This document shows, one piece after another, positions 26,561-36,647 of a stretch of 64,000 bases of DNA. The notes under the pieces were generated by a model. The model was not told the origin of the DNA. It ran no database searches and saw only the letters and a list, made by a program, of their open reading frames with translations. Within the stretch, counting starts at the first letter, position 1. Each line of letters begins with the position of its first letter. Source of the DNA: Thioclava sp. ES.031 (lineage in GTDB: Bacteria > Pseudomonadota > Alphaproteobacteria > Rhodobacterales > Rhodobacteraceae). Position numbers and translations under genes: made by a program. The stretch covers positions 754,001 through 818,000 of the forward strand of contig NZ_PDJO01000001.1 in assembly GCF_002563775.1 (NCBI RefSeq), read 5' to 3'.

Positions 26561-26592
26561 GGGGTCTCCTCCCTTTTTCTACGCGCCGGGGT

Positions 26593-27396
26593 TCAGTCGG
26601 CGCGTTTCTGTTCCGGAAAGCGCCAGTCACTGGCCGCTTTCGCGATCTTCTCCGCCGTCTCGAGGATCAGCGGGGCATAGGTTTCGAGTTGTTTGTGGCC
26701 GTCGGGCTGGCCCGAGGTGATCGAGAGCGCGCCCAGCACGCGGCCCTGCGGCGACAGGATCGGGGCGGCGATGCAGCGGATGCCGGGTTCATGCTCCTCA
26801 TCATCCCAGGCAAAACCGCGCTTGCGGATGTTCTCCAGCTCCGCGCGCAGGCTCGTCGCGTCGGTCAGAGTATGTTCGGTGAAGCGATGGAAGCTCTGCC
26901 GCGTCAGTGCGTTCTGCAGCGCGTCCTCCGGCAGATAGGCGAGCATCGCCTTGCCCACGCCCGTGCAATAGGCCGGACCGACCTTGCCCGATTGCGAGAA
27001 CATCTCGACCGGGCGCGCGGCGTTGCGCTTGTCGACATAGAGCACCATGCCCTGATCGAGCTGCGCGAGGTGCAGCGTCTGGCCGGTCTCCTTCGACAGC
27101 TGGTCGAGGTAGGGCGCCGCAATCGGCGCGAGCGAGCTTTGCGCCCAGGCCGCATGGGCGAGGCGCACGAGGCGCAGGCCCGGCCTATAGGTTTGACGCT
27201 CCTCGTCGAAGGCGAGCATGCCCTGGTTCGTCAGGGTTTGCAGGAAACGATACAGGGTCGCCTTGGGCAGATCGCAGACCGGCAGCAACTCGGCGAAACG
27301 CACGGGGCGGCCGAATTCGGCAACGCGGTCGAGCACGGTCAGCGTGCGTCCAACCGTGCCGTCCGATTTCTCTGGCTTTGGCGTGGCGTCGTTCAT
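26593..27396 (-). CDS. IclR-family regulator of the galactoside regulon
   Basis: 267 residues from the ATG at 27396, chosen because it has an excellent ribosome binding site (GAGGAGGAG); longer frames upstream run through the operator region. The N-terminal winged helix-turn-helix ('FAELLPVCDLPKATLYRFLQTL') is followed by the IclR effector domain ('GVGKAMLAYLPEDAL', 'GIRCIAAPIL', 'GALSIT'). It is the first gene of the leftward operon and faces the binding-protein operon, so it probably controls both arms and itself through the paired sites at 27444-27479. The inducer is likely galactose or a pathway intermediate. Confidence 0.88.
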   Translation of the reverse strand: MNDATPKPEKSDGTVGRTLTVLDRVAEFGRPVRFAELLPVCDLPKATLYRFLQTLTNQGMLAFDEERQTYRPGLRLVRLAHAAWAQSSLAPIAAPYLDQLSKETGQTLHLAQLDQGMVLYVDKRNAARPVEMFSQSGKVGPAYCTGVGKAMLAYLPEDALQNALTRQSFHRFTEHTLTDATSLRAELENIRKRGFAWDDEEHEPGIRCIAAPILSPQGRVLGALSITSGQPDGHKQLETYAPLILETAEKIAKAASDWRFPEQKRAD

Positions 27397-27443
27397 GGGC
27401 TCCTCCTCAGGGCTGTTGACAGGATGAGAGATTCGCGGCAGCA

Positions 27444-27479
27444 TTTCAATATGTAAAACATGGTTCCAATATTTGAAAA
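27444..27479. promoter_or_regulatory. Tandem operator in the divergent galactoside promoter
   Basis: Two near-palindromic sites start at 27444 (TTTCAATATGTAAAA) and 27464 (TTCCAATATTTGAAAA). They share the pattern TTYCAATATKTRAAA and are spaced exactly 20 bp, two helical turns, so two dimers could bind the same face. They lie between iclR and the binding-protein gene. IclR proteins often bind such TTC...GAA palindromes; the assignment is inferred from position. Confidence 0.65.
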
Positions 27480-27523
27480 TAAAATCTTTGAGCCATGTGC
27501 TACTGAAACGGGAGGAGAACCGA

Positions 27524-28759
27524 ATGAATTTCCTGAAAACCACCGCGCTTGTGGCGCTGATGGGCTCTATCGCCATTCCGGCGATGGCCGAGCAGCGCGT
27601 GCTCAAGCTCTTCACCGATGCGTCCGACCCGGCGCCGAAAGCCGCGTTCGAACAGCTCGTGAAAGGCTTCGAGGCCGAAAATCCGGATGTGAAAGTCGAG
27701 GTGAACACCTTCGATCACGAGGGCTACAAGACCGCGATCCGCAATTTCCTGACCGCCGACAGCCCCGATCTGGCGAACTGGTATGCGGGCAACCGCATGG
27801 CGCCCTTCGTCAATGCCGGGCAGTTCACCGATGTGTCCGATGTCTGGGAGGAGAACGGGCTCAAGGACAGCCTCGGCTCCGCGCTCAAGTCGATGACTAT
27901 CGACGGCAAGCAATGGGGTGTGCCCTATACCTATTACCAGTGGGGCATCTACTATAACAAAGACGTCTACAAGAAGGCCGGGGTGGACGTGCCCAAGACC
28001 TGGGACGAGTTCATCTCGAACTGCAAGAAGTTCAAGGAGATCGGCGTCGACTGCCTGACCACGGGCACCAAGGCGCTCTGGCCGGCGGCAGGGATCTTCG
28101 ACTATCTCGACCTGCGCACCAACGGCTACGATTTCCACATGAAGCTCACCAGCGGCGAGATTCCGTGGACCGATGACCGGGTGAAGGCCGTCTTCGCGGA
28201 GTGGAAGAAGGTTCTGCCCTACACCACGAAGAACGTCGCCGCGATCGACTGGCAGGATGCGGTATCGAACATCGTGCAGGGCAAGGCCGCGAATTACGTC
28301 ATGGGCAACTTCGCCGTCGCCACCTTCAAGGATGGCGGGATGACCAATGACACGCTGGGCTTCATGGACTTCCCGACGATCAACCCGGATATCCCGCGCG
28401 CCGAAGAAGCGCCGACCGATACGATCCACATCCCAGCAGGCGCGAAGAACAAGGCGGACGCCAAGAAGTTCCTCGCCTATGTCGCGCGGGCCGATGTTCA
28501 GACCAAGATGAACGAAGAGCTCGGTCAGCTGCCGATCAACAAGAACTCTTCGGTGGGCGACGACCCTTATCTGCAGGCGGGCTTCAAGGTTCTGTCCACG
28601 GCCGATGGCGGTATTGCGCAGTTCTTCGATCGTGATGCGCCTGCGCAGATGGCGAAGGCGGGCATGGAAGGCTTCCAGGAGTTCATGGCCTATCCCGATC
28701 ATCTCGACGCGATCCTCGAGCGCCTCGAGAAGGTGCGTCAGCGCGTCTACAAGAACTGA
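27524..28759 (+). CDS. Sugar ABC transporter substrate-binding protein
   Basis: 411 residues from the ATG at 27524, preceded by GGAGGAG. The signal peptide is 'MNFLKTTALVALMGSIAIPAMAEQ'. The mature part is a family-1 extracellular solute-binding protein (CUT1 type) with a Trp/Tyr-rich binding segment ('YTYYQWGIYYNKDVYKKAG') and 'DWQDAVSNIVQGKAAN'. By context it binds galactosides or galactose. A stem-loop with a T-tract follows the gene and probably keeps its level above that of the permeases. Confidence 0.9.
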   Translation: MNFLKTTALVALMGSIAIPAMAEQRVLKLFTDASDPAPKAAFEQLVKGFEAENPDVKVEVNTFDHEGYKTAIRNFLTADSPDLANWYAGNRMAPFVNAGQFTDVSDVWEENGLKDSLGSALKSMTIDGKQWGVPYTYYQWGIYYNKDVYKKAGVDVPKTWDEFISNCKKFKEIGVDCLTTGTKALWPAAGIFDYLDLRTNGYDFHMKLTSGEIPWTDDRVKAVFAEWKKVLPYTTKNVAAIDWQDAVSNIVQGKAANYVMGNFAVATFKDGGMTNDTLGFMDFPTINPDIPRAEEAPTDTIHIPAGAKNKADAKKFLAYVARADVQTKMNEELGQLPINKNSSVGDDPYLQAGFKVLSTADGGIAQFFDRDAPAQMAKAGMEGFQEFMAYPDHLDAILERLEKVRQRVYKN

Positions 28760-28769
28760 TCCTCCCCAC

Positions 28770-28810
28770 GGGGCGGTGCCTGCAACAGGGCGCCGCCCCT
28801 TCCTGTTTTT
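28770..28810 (+). terminator. Attenuator-type hairpin between binding protein and permease genes
   Basis: GGGGCGG (28770) pairs with CCGCCCC (28793-28799), with inner GCC/GGC pairing, and T-rich TTCCTGTTTTT follows. This is the common arrangement for partial termination after a solute-binding-protein gene. Confidence 0.7.
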
Positions 28811-28831
28811 CCAGATCCGAGGAGTGCGACG

Positions 28832-29767
28832 ATGACCGTCTCACCCGCTATGTCCGAGCCGCGCGCGGAGACCGGCATACCCGCACCGCGCCGCCGCCGG
28901 TTGAACCGCAAACTTGCGCCCTGGCTGTTTCTCGCCCCCGGCGCGCTGATGTTCCTGATCTACGTGCTGATCCCGATCGGCGAGTCGATGTGGATCTCTT
29001 TCTTCCAATGGGACGGGCTGAGCGCGAAGCACTGGATCGGGATCGAGAACTATCTCGAGCTGCTCGATGACGACGCTTTCTATACCAGCCTCAAGAACAA
29101 CCTGATCTGGCTGGTGCTCTATATGCTGGCGATCCCGTTCGGGCTGTTCATCGCGCTGTTCCTGAACCAGACCGTCCGCGGAATCCGGATCTACAAATCG
29201 CTGTTCTTCTTCCCCTTCGTGATCTCTCAGGTCGTGGTCGGCCTGATCTTCTCGTGGTTCTACGCACCGGGCTTCGGGCTGTTCTTCGAGCTGACGAAAT
29301 GGCTCGACGGGACCGGGATCGCGATCCTCGCCAATCCGAACACGGTGACCTACGGGATCATCGCCGCCGGTCTGTGGCCGCAGATCGCCTATTGCATGAT
29401 CCTCTATCTCACCGGTCTGAACGCGGTCGCGCCCGACCAGATCGAAGCGGCGCGTCTGGATGGGGCGAAGGGGATCAAGATGCTCTGGTATGTGGTGCTG
29501 CCGCAATTGCGCCCGGCCACTTTCATCGCTGTCGTCGTCACCGTGATCGGTGCGCTGCGCAGCTTCGATCTCGTCTCGATCATGACCGATGGCGGGCCCT
29601 TCGGCTCCTCGAGGGTGCTGTCTTACTACATGTATGAGCAGGCGCTTTCGGAATACGGCTATCGCATGGGCTATGGCGCGGCGATCGCGGTGGTGCTGTT
29701 CGCGATCATGATGATCTTCATTTCGGGCTTCATCTGGAAGATGTGGCGCGACGAAAGGGGCCTGTGA
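28832..29767 (+). CDS. Sugar ABC transporter permease (MalF type)
   Basis: 311 residues, six predicted membrane helices, with the EAA loop 'EAARLDGAKGIKMLWYVVLPQL' that contacts the ATPase. The N-terminal Arg-rich tail is cytoplasmic. It lies one base before the second permease gene and forms the heterodimeric channel with it. The ribosome binding site is GAGGAG. Confidence 0.92.
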   Translation: MTVSPAMSEPRAETGIPAPRRRRLNRKLAPWLFLAPGALMFLIYVLIPIGESMWISFFQWDGLSAKHWIGIENYLELLDDDAFYTSLKNNLIWLVLYMLAIPFGLFIALFLNQTVRGIRIYKSLFFFPFVISQVVVGLIFSWFYAPGFGLFFELTKWLDGTGIAILANPNTVTYGIIAAGLWPQIAYCMILYLTGLNAVAPDQIEAARLDGAKGIKMLWYVVLPQLRPATFIAVVVTVIGALRSFDLVSIMTDGGPFGSSRVLSYYMYEQALSEYGYRMGYGAAIAVVLFAIMMIFISGFIWKMWRDERGL

Positions 29768-29768
29768 G

Positions 29769-30614
29769 ATGTTTCCCAAACCCATTCAATCCATGAGCCC
29801 CGCCGCCCGGCTGACCTATCAGGTCGCCCTTCCGGTGATGCTGGTGGTCTGGTTGCTGCCGCTTCTGGGCGTCGCCGTCACCTCGATCCGCCCGTCGAGC
29901 GATCTCGCGCAGGGCAATTATTTCGGCATACCGTCCTATCTGGCGTTTTCGAACTATCTCGACGTGTTCAAGAACTCGCCCTTTGCCAGCTACATGCTGA
30001 ACTCGTTCAAGGTGACGATCCCGACGGTGATCGGGGCGGTGGCGCTGTCCTGCCTGACGGGCTTTGCGCTCGCCGTCTACAAGTTCAAGGGCAACCTGCT
30101 GATCTTCTTCATCTTCGTGGCGGGGAACTTCGTGCCCTTCCAGATCCTGATGGTGCCGGTGCGCGACCTGACGGTGAAGATGGGGCTCTATGACACGATC
30201 ACCGGGCTCGCGCTCTTTCATGTCGCCTTCCAGACCGGGTTCTGCACGCTCTTCATGCGCAACTTTATCAAGGCGCTGCCGAAAGAACTGATCGAGGCCG
30301 CTCGCGTTGAAGGTGTCGGCGAATGGCAGATCTTCTGGCATATCGTGCTGCCCTTGGTGCGGCCCGCGATCGCGGCGCTGTCGGTGCTGATCTTCACCTT
30401 CATCTGGAACGACTATTTCTGGGCGACGGTTCTGACCACGGGGGCGGATACCCAGCCGATCACAGCCGGGTTGCAATCGCTCAACGGCCAATGGGTCGCG
30501 GCGTGGCAACTGGTGTCGGCAGGCTCGATCCTTGCCGCGCTGCCCCCCGTGGCGATGTTCTTCCTGATGCAGAAACACTTCATCGCAGGGCTGACGCTCG
30601 GGGCGGTGAAATGA
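29769..30614 (+). CDS. Sugar ABC transporter permease (MalG type)
   Basis: 281 residues with six membrane helices and the EAA loop 'EAARVEGVGEWQIFWHIVLPLV'. It partners the MalF-type permease just upstream. Its stop overlaps the GH36 gene start (ATGA). Confidence 0.92.
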   Translation: MFPKPIQSMSPAARLTYQVALPVMLVVWLLPLLGVAVTSIRPSSDLAQGNYFGIPSYLAFSNYLDVFKNSPFASYMLNSFKVTIPTVIGAVALSCLTGFALAVYKFKGNLLIFFIFVAGNFVPFQILMVPVRDLTVKMGLYDTITGLALFHVAFQTGFCTLFMRNFIKALPKELIEAARVEGVGEWQIFWHIVLPLVRPAIAALSVLIFTFIWNDYFWATVLTTGADTQPITAGLQSLNGQWVAAWQLVSAGSILAALPPVAMFFLMQKHFIAGLTLGAVK

Positions 30615-32683
30615 TCCGCACATGGCATTTGCAAGACGCCCGCCAGAGCCTCGTTCTGGCGGGTCAAGACGACCGGCTTCCCGAGATCGTCTATTGGGGC
30701 GCGGCGCTGCCCGAGGGGGAAGACCTCGCGGGCTTGGCCGCGGCGAGTGTGCCGGATGTCACCGGCGGGATGCTCGACCGCGCGCCCGAGATTTCGATCT
30801 GCCCCGAGGCCAGCCAGAGCTTCCCCGGAGAGCCGGGCCTGATCGCGCGCGACGGGGCAGGGCGGCCGCTGCGGCCTGCCTTCCGCTTCGCGTCGGAAGA
30901 GCTTCGCGAGGATCGGCTTACGCTGGTCTATCGCGATGCGGCGTCGGGCGTGAGCTACAGGGCCAGCTTCACGCTCGACGCCGAGACCGGACTGATTGCA
31001 GCGCGGGCGGAGTTGGAGAGCGCCACGCCGATCACGCTTCATTGGCTCGCCGCCCCGGTTTTCCCCGGCCCGCAGCTGGCCGACGAGATGCTGGAAGTCT
31101 CGGGTCGCTGGATCGGTGAATTCCAGATCGAGCCGACGCCGTGGCGTCCCGGCCAGCGCCTGCGCGACAATCATACCGGTCGCACCGGGCACGAACATTT
31201 CCCCGGGCTGATCCTGCCGTCTCGCGGCGCCACCAAGACCCAAGGCGAGACCCGTGCCTTCCATTACGGCTGGTCCGGCGGGCACCGAATGGTCGCCGAG
31301 GAACTGCCCGACGGGCGCCGCCAAATCCAGTTTGGCCACGCCAGCGGTTCCGAGCCCGAACCGGCGACGCGGTTTGAGACTGCGACGCTGTATGCCGCCT
31401 TCTCGGAGGCCGGCTCGAATAGCTGCGCGGTCGCCTTCCAGCGCCATCTGCGCAAACACGCCCCTTGGGCGAAGGCGCGGCCGGCGCATTACAACTGCTG
31501 GGAAGCGGTCTATTTCGACCACGATCTGGCCGAGTTGAAATCCATCGCAGAGCGCGCCGCCGCACTTGGCGCGGAGCGTTTCGTGCTCGATGATGGCTGG
31601 TTCGGCACGCGCGACGACGACACCACGTCGCTGGGCGACTGGACTGTCGATCCGCGCAAATATCCCGACGGGCTGACGCCGCTGGTCGATCATGTCCAAA
31701 GCCTTGGGATGGAGTTCGGCCTCTGGTTCGAGCCGGAGATGGTCAATCGCGACAGCGATCTGGCGCGGGCCCATCCCGACTGGCTGCTGGGCCCGGAGGA
31801 TCAGATCGAAGGCCGTCAGCAGCGCGTGCTCGACATGGCGAACCCTGCGGTGCGTGACCATCTTTTCGCGGCGATCGACGCGGTGCTCTCGGCCTATGCG
31901 ATCTCCTACGTCAAATGGGACCACAATCGGGTGCTGCCGTATCCCGACGCCGCGCAGGCGCGCGGCCTCTACGATCTGCTCGACCGGCTGCGCGCGGCCC
32001 ATCCTGAGGTCGAGTTCGAAAGCTGCGCCTCGGGAGGCGGGCGGATCGATTTCGGCATTCTCGAGCGCACCGGTCGGGTCTGGCTCTCGGATAGCAACGA
32101 CGCGCTCGAACGCCTGCGCATCCAGCATGACGCGGCACTGTTCCTGCCGAGCTGCGTCACCGGCTCTCATGTCGGCCCGCGCCAGTGCCATACCTCGGGC
32201 CGGGTGATCGACATTCGCACCCGGGCATGGGTCGCGGCGCAACGCCATATGGGCTTCGAGATGGATCCGCGCGAATTGACCGAGGAAGAGGCCGAGGTTC
32301 TGACCAACGTCACCCGCTGGTGGAAGGGCAACCGCGACTGGCGGATGCGCGCGGATCTCCTGCGGCTCGACAGCGCCGACCCGGCTGTGATCGCCGAGTT
32401 GCAACTGGCCGAGGATGGCAGCCGTTTCGTGGCTTTCGCGGGGCAGGCGACGAGTTCCGCGCAGATCCTTCCGCGCCCCTTGCGGCTTACCGGGCTCGAT
32501 CCCGCGGCGCGCTACCGGTTGCGGCTGATCACCTTGGAAGACCTGCCCCGGTTGTCGCGTGGGACGCCTGCGCTCAAGACCGGACCGATTACGCTCAGCG
32601 GGCAAGCGCTGATGGGGCAGGGGATCACCCTGCCCTGGACCTTCCCCGAGCGCATTCACGTGATTGAAGGAGAAAGACTATGA
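30611..32683 (+). CDS. Alpha-galactosidase, GH36
   Basis: 690 residues from the ATG at 30611, overlapping the permease stop. The N-terminal beta-sandwich is followed by the barrel with GH36 signatures 'VLDDGWFGTRDDD', 'YVKWDHNRVLPYPD' (nucleophile Asp437), 'CASGGGRIDFGIL' and 'WLSDSNDALERLRIQ' (acid/base region near 494-497). It has no signal peptide and so acts inside the cell on imported alpha-galactosides such as melibiose or raffinose-type sugars. Together with the GH2 enzyme, both anomers of galactoside can be fed into the oxidative pathway. It is translationally coupled to dgoK. Confidence 0.93.
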   Translation: MIRTWHLQDARQSLVLAGQDDRLPEIVYWGAALPEGEDLAGLAAASVPDVTGGMLDRAPEISICPEASQSFPGEPGLIARDGAGRPLRPAFRFASEELREDRLTLVYRDAASGVSYRASFTLDAETGLIAARAELESATPITLHWLAAPVFPGPQLADEMLEVSGRWIGEFQIEPTPWRPGQRLRDNHTGRTGHEHFPGLILPSRGATKTQGETRAFHYGWSGGHRMVAEELPDGRRQIQFGHASGSEPEPATRFETATLYAAFSEAGSNSCAVAFQRHLRKHAPWAKARPAHYNCWEAVYFDHDLAELKSIAERAAALGAERFVLDDGWFGTRDDDTTSLGDWTVDPRKYPDGLTPLVDHVQSLGMEFGLWFEPEMVNRDSDLARAHPDWLLGPEDQIEGRQQRVLDMANPAVRDHLFAAIDAVLSAYAISYVKWDHNRVLPYPDAAQARGLYDLLDRLRAAHPEVEFESCASGGGRIDFGILERTGRVWLSDSNDALERLRIQHDAALFLPSCVTGSHVGPRQCHTSGRVIDIRTRAWVAAQRHMGFEMDPRELTEEEAEVLTNVTRWWKGNRDWRMRADLLRLDSADPAVIAELQLAEDGSRFVAFAGQATSSAQILPRPLRLTGLDPAARYRLRLITLEDLPRLSRGTPALKTGPITLSGQALMGQGITLPWTFPERIHVIEGERL

Positions 32684-33566
32684 GTGACGCGGCTCCCGAC
32701 TGGATCGCCGCCGATTGGGGCACGACGCATCTGCGCGTCTGGGCGATGCGCGGGCGCGAGGTGCTCGACCGACGGAGCTCGGAGCAGGGGATGGGCAAGC
32801 TCACCCCCGCCGAGTTCGGCCCGGTGCTGGAAGAGGCCGTTGCAGGCTGGGGCGCGGCCCCGGTCGTGACCTGCGGCATGGTCGGCTCGCGTCAGGGCTG
32901 GGCCGAGGCGCCTTACGCACCGGTGCCTTGCGCCGCCCAGCCGCGCCTCGTGCGGGTGCCCGATCACGCGGCGCGCCCGGTCTATATCACCTGCGGCCTG
33001 CGTCAGGACAGCCCGCCCGACGTGATGCGCGGCGAGGAGACCCAGATTGCGGGCTTTCTGCTGCGCACGCCCGATTTCGAGGGCACGATCTGCCTGCCGG
33101 GCACCCATACGAAATGGGTGGCCCTGCGCGCGGGCCGGATCGGGCGGTTCCGCAGCTGTATGACCGGCGAGATCTACGACCTGCTCGCGCATCGCTCGGT
33201 GCTGCGCCACACGATCGGGGAAGGGTGTTCGGACATGGCCGCGTTCGATGCTGCTGTGGCGGAGGCTTTGGCCGATCCGGCGGCAGCTTATGGCGCGCTT
33301 TTCGCGCTGCGCGCCGGGGCGCTTCTGGGCGCGCAATCGCCCGAGACCGCCGCCGCGCGCCTCTCTGGGCTGCTGATCGGCTGGGAACTGGCCGCCGCGC
33401 GCGATCTCTGGCAGGGCCAGCCCGTCGCGCTGATCGGAAGCCCGGTTCTCAGCCCGCTTTATACCCGGGCGCTGGCCGGTTGCGGCATCCAAGCTGCCAG
33501 CCATGACGCCGAAGACGTGACCCTCGCGGGGCTCTATGCCGCGCGCCAGACCATCGGAGCTGACAC

Positions 33567-33570
<4 letters not shown>
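32680..33570 (+). CDS. dgoK: 2-dehydro-3-deoxygalactonokinase
   Basis: 296 residues, ATGA overlaps at both ends. The ASKHA-type phosphate loop '[15 protein letters not shown]' opens the protein; '[15 protein letters not shown]' and 'LPGTHTKWV' are typical of DgoK. It phosphorylates 2-keto-3-deoxygalactonate at O6. Confidence 0.93.
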
Positions 33571-34171
<601 letters not shown>

Positions 34172-34175
<4 letters not shown>

Positions 34176-35026
34176 GTTTCGAGATTTACGACGACCGCGC
34201 CTGTTTCCTTGGCGAGGGGCCGTTCTGGCATCCCGGACGCGGCCAGCTGTTCTGGTTCGACATCCTCGCGGGTCGGATGCTCAGCCGCGACGCGACCGGG
34301 CCGCGCGAATGGGCGCTTGGTCAGATGGCGTCCGCGGCGGGCTGGGTCGATGCCGAGACACTGGTGATTTCGACCGAGACCGGGCTGCGCCGCTTCGACA
34401 TCGCCTCGGGCGCGCATGGACCGCTCGCCGCGATCGAGGCAGACCGCCGCGATACCCGTTGCAACGATGGCCGGGCCGATCCGATGGGGGGCTTCTGGGC
34501 CTCGACCATGGGCAAGAACGCGGAGACGGGCACGGGGGCGATCTATCGTTATTTCGAGGGCACGCTGGAGCGGCTCTTTCCCGAGATCACGATCCCCAAT
34601 TCGATCTGTTTCGCTCCCGATGGGCGGCGCGCCTATTTCGCCGACACCCCGACCGGAAAGATCATGAGTGTCGCGCTCGATGCGCAGGGCTGGCCCGAGG
34701 GCGCGCCGGAGATCTTCGTCGATCTGAGCGCCGAGGGGCTGAACCCTGACGGCGCGCAGACCGATGCCGAGGGCGCACTCTGGAGCGCACAATGGGGGGC
34801 AGGGCGCGTGGCGCGCTACCTGCCCGACGGGCGCTTCGACCGGGCGATCGCGGTCGGTGGGCGGCACAGCTCCTGCCCGGCCTTTGGCGGAGCGGAGTTC
34901 ACGACGCTCTTCGTGACCACGGCTCAGGAAGGGATCGAGACACCGGATGCCGCGCAGGGTCGGGTCTATTGCGCCCCCGCCGGAGTCGCGGGGCGACCAG
35001 AGCCCGCGGTGCGGTTACGTGGGTGA
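34172..35026 (+). CDS. SMP-30/gluconolactonase-family lactonase (galactonolactonase)
   Basis: 284 residues, starting in an ATGA overlap. The SMP-30 propeller shows the metal-binding positions 'LGEGPFWHP' (Glu), '[15 protein letters not shown]' (Asn/Asp) and '[17 protein letters not shown]' (Asn, Asp). It should hydrolyse the galactonolactone formed by the dehydrogenase, completing the route. It is the last gene of the rightward operon. Confidence 0.88.
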
Positions 35027-35135
35027 ACGCGATTTCGGGGGGGGGCCTGCGTCCAATGCGATCTGAGATCTCGGCTGCGCCTCCTCGAAAGAGGGCGTAG
35101 CGCTCGTCATCTTCGGAGGGCGTCGCTTGCGGCGC

Positions 35136-35335
35136 TCAGGCGTCTTCGGTCACGCATTGCCAAGGATGGTCGGCGAGGCGCACCATCTCGCGCACCGTGT
35201 TCCGTGAGACCCGCAGCTCTCGGCAAATCTGCTTGCTCGACTTGTTCGGCATTGGCCTCGAACCAATGGCGGCTAAATGCCTCAATCCTGAAAATACGCC
35301 AGCCGGATCTTTGCGATCGTCTCCACAACCGACAT
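35136..35335 (-). pseudogene. Remnant of IS21-family istA
   Basis: The minus strand from an ATG at 35335 reads 'MSVVETIAKIRLAYFQD-stop'. A shifted frame from about 35255 reads 'KSSKQICRELRVSRNTVREMVRL'. Together they match the start of IS21-type IstA with its helix-turn-helix. The gene is broken by the stop and frameshift and cut off after about 65 codons. No istB or distal end is seen. Confidence 0.7.
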
Positions 35336-35386
35336 CCCACACTGTGTTCCCCGATGACCGCGGGGCATCATCTACATCAGTGTTAA

Positions 35387-35398
35387 GGGGGGGGGGGG
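35387..35398 (+). repeat. G12 homopolymer followed by TGGGG
   Basis: Twelve consecutive G residues, then T and four more G, in the non-coding stretch beside the IS21 remnant. It could be slippage-prone or an assembly artefact. Confidence 0.6.
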
Positions 35399-35820
35399 TG
35401 GGGATGCCGATTACCCCGCTACAGGGACAAAATTGCATGCCTGTTCACACTAGAAACGCCGAAACCGGATCAAAATCATGTTCGGTAGGCTCAAGGGTAG
35501 GCGGCGCCTGGCGGCCCGCTGCGATAGATGCCCGAAGGTATTCCTCTCTGCTATAGCCCTCGCGGCGACAGTCCTCTTCTGGTTATGAGGCCTGAGCCTA
35601 ACGACCTGACGGTTTTTCTTTCCTTCTTTCATCGAGCCAGAAAATCTTCGCCGAATGGAGGCGATTTTTCGGTATTTGGCGCGCTTCAGCTGTGCTTCGG
35701 TTGTCCACAGTTTTCCGAGAAGAGGTGGCACAAAAAGCCTGAAAATTTACGCTGCCTCCAATATGCTTGTTCTAGCCGTGGCGCCTAAGGTTCGGCATTT
35801 TTCTTTGGAAAGGTTGTCTC
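35399..35820. other. Non-coding region, IS-flank debris
   Basis: No supported gene. Short open frames exist on both strands without ribosome binding sites or recognisable products. Composition is AT-rich relative to the galactoside genes. Confidence 0.45.
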
Positions 35821-36342
35821 ATGAAAGACTTCGAACGCGATCTACATCTACCCAGAGCTCCTGAGGTTGGCATTGACCCCCGTCCCATTTCTGTAGCTCT
35901 CGGGATGAGCAATGAGGCGGTGATTGATCTTGGTCGGTCTTCTACCGTCCTAGATGACTTTGTGGCGGGCGTGGTGCTGGATCTGTCTGATCCCAATGGC
36001 TTCAAGATTGTCCATAATCGGGCCGAAGCCATCGCGGTCCGCCGCAACGTGATCTCAAACCTACCTCCACTCACGATTATTCCGCGTTTGGTGTTTTCCG
36101 CCTCTCTTGTTGAGGAAAAGGGAGCTGAAAACGAGTGCCACACCCCTCTTTTTTATGAAGTTGACCCCGATGGCGTCTTCGATGGATATGTTTTCTTCGA
36201 CATGCGGCAGTTTCCTCGCGTCCGAGTATTCCGCCTTAGTTATTTTACGGTCGAGCGTTTTCTTCTTGAGGAGAGGCTGAACGACAAGCCTTTCACGGAG
36301 AGAGAATTCGATTTTCTCATCCAAGGTAAATTTCGACCCTAG
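35821..36342 (+). CDS. Hypothetical protein, 173 aa
   Basis: The ATG is preceded by GGAAAGG at a fair distance. The protein is soluble, with no signal peptide or membrane helix, and mixed alpha/beta in look. The middle carries 'FDGYVFFDMRQFPRVRVFRLSYFTVERFLLEERL'. I do not recognise the family. It stands alone between IS debris and a broken methyltransferase gene, and is more AT-rich than the flanking regions, so it is probably an acquired orphan. Confidence 0.5.
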   Translation: MKDFERDLHLPRAPEVGIDPRPISVALGMSNEAVIDLGRSSTVLDDFVAGVVLDLSDPNGFKIVHNRAEAIAVRRNVISNLPPLTIIPRLVFSASLVEEKGAENECHTPLFYEVDPDGVFDGYVFFDMRQFPRVRVFRLSYFTVERFLLEERLNDKPFTEREFDFLIQGKFRP

Positions 36343-36647
36343 AAGATCCTTCGCTGAGCTCGCAGGGACGTGCTCGGCATAGTGCATGCTCCCCGATTTG
36401 TGGCGTAATGCGAATGTCTTTTGGCTGAGTGGCAAGGCATCGGAGCCGGTGTGGCCGTTATTTTCTTGAGCCAGGAAATGGAAGCTTGTTGCAAAGGCGA
36501 CTGCCGTGTTTGCATCTACGTGGACAGTGGTCTTAGAAATGCCGAAAGCTTGGGCTTCTGGTGGATAGCCTCGCGTTTCTTAGATGGCTTGCAGACAATC
36601 GTATCCTTGTTCGCTATGCCCTACCGGACCGCGGGCGCAGAGGATAA
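36343..36647. other. Intergenic region without recognisable gene
   Basis: One open frame (36421-36651) has no clear start signal and a composition unlike a conserved protein. I see no RNA gene or repeat. Confidence 0.4.

Noticed and set aside
27500..28702. 400-codon open frame antisense to the sugar-binding-protein gene
   Set aside because: Shadow of a clear solute-binding-protein gene; its composition is atypical.
30413..32659. 748-codon open frame antisense to the alpha-galactosidase gene
   Set aside because: It mirrors the codon bias of the GC-rich sense gene, has Arg/Gly/Pro-rich low-complexity translation and no ribosome binding site. The sense strand has full GH36 motifs.
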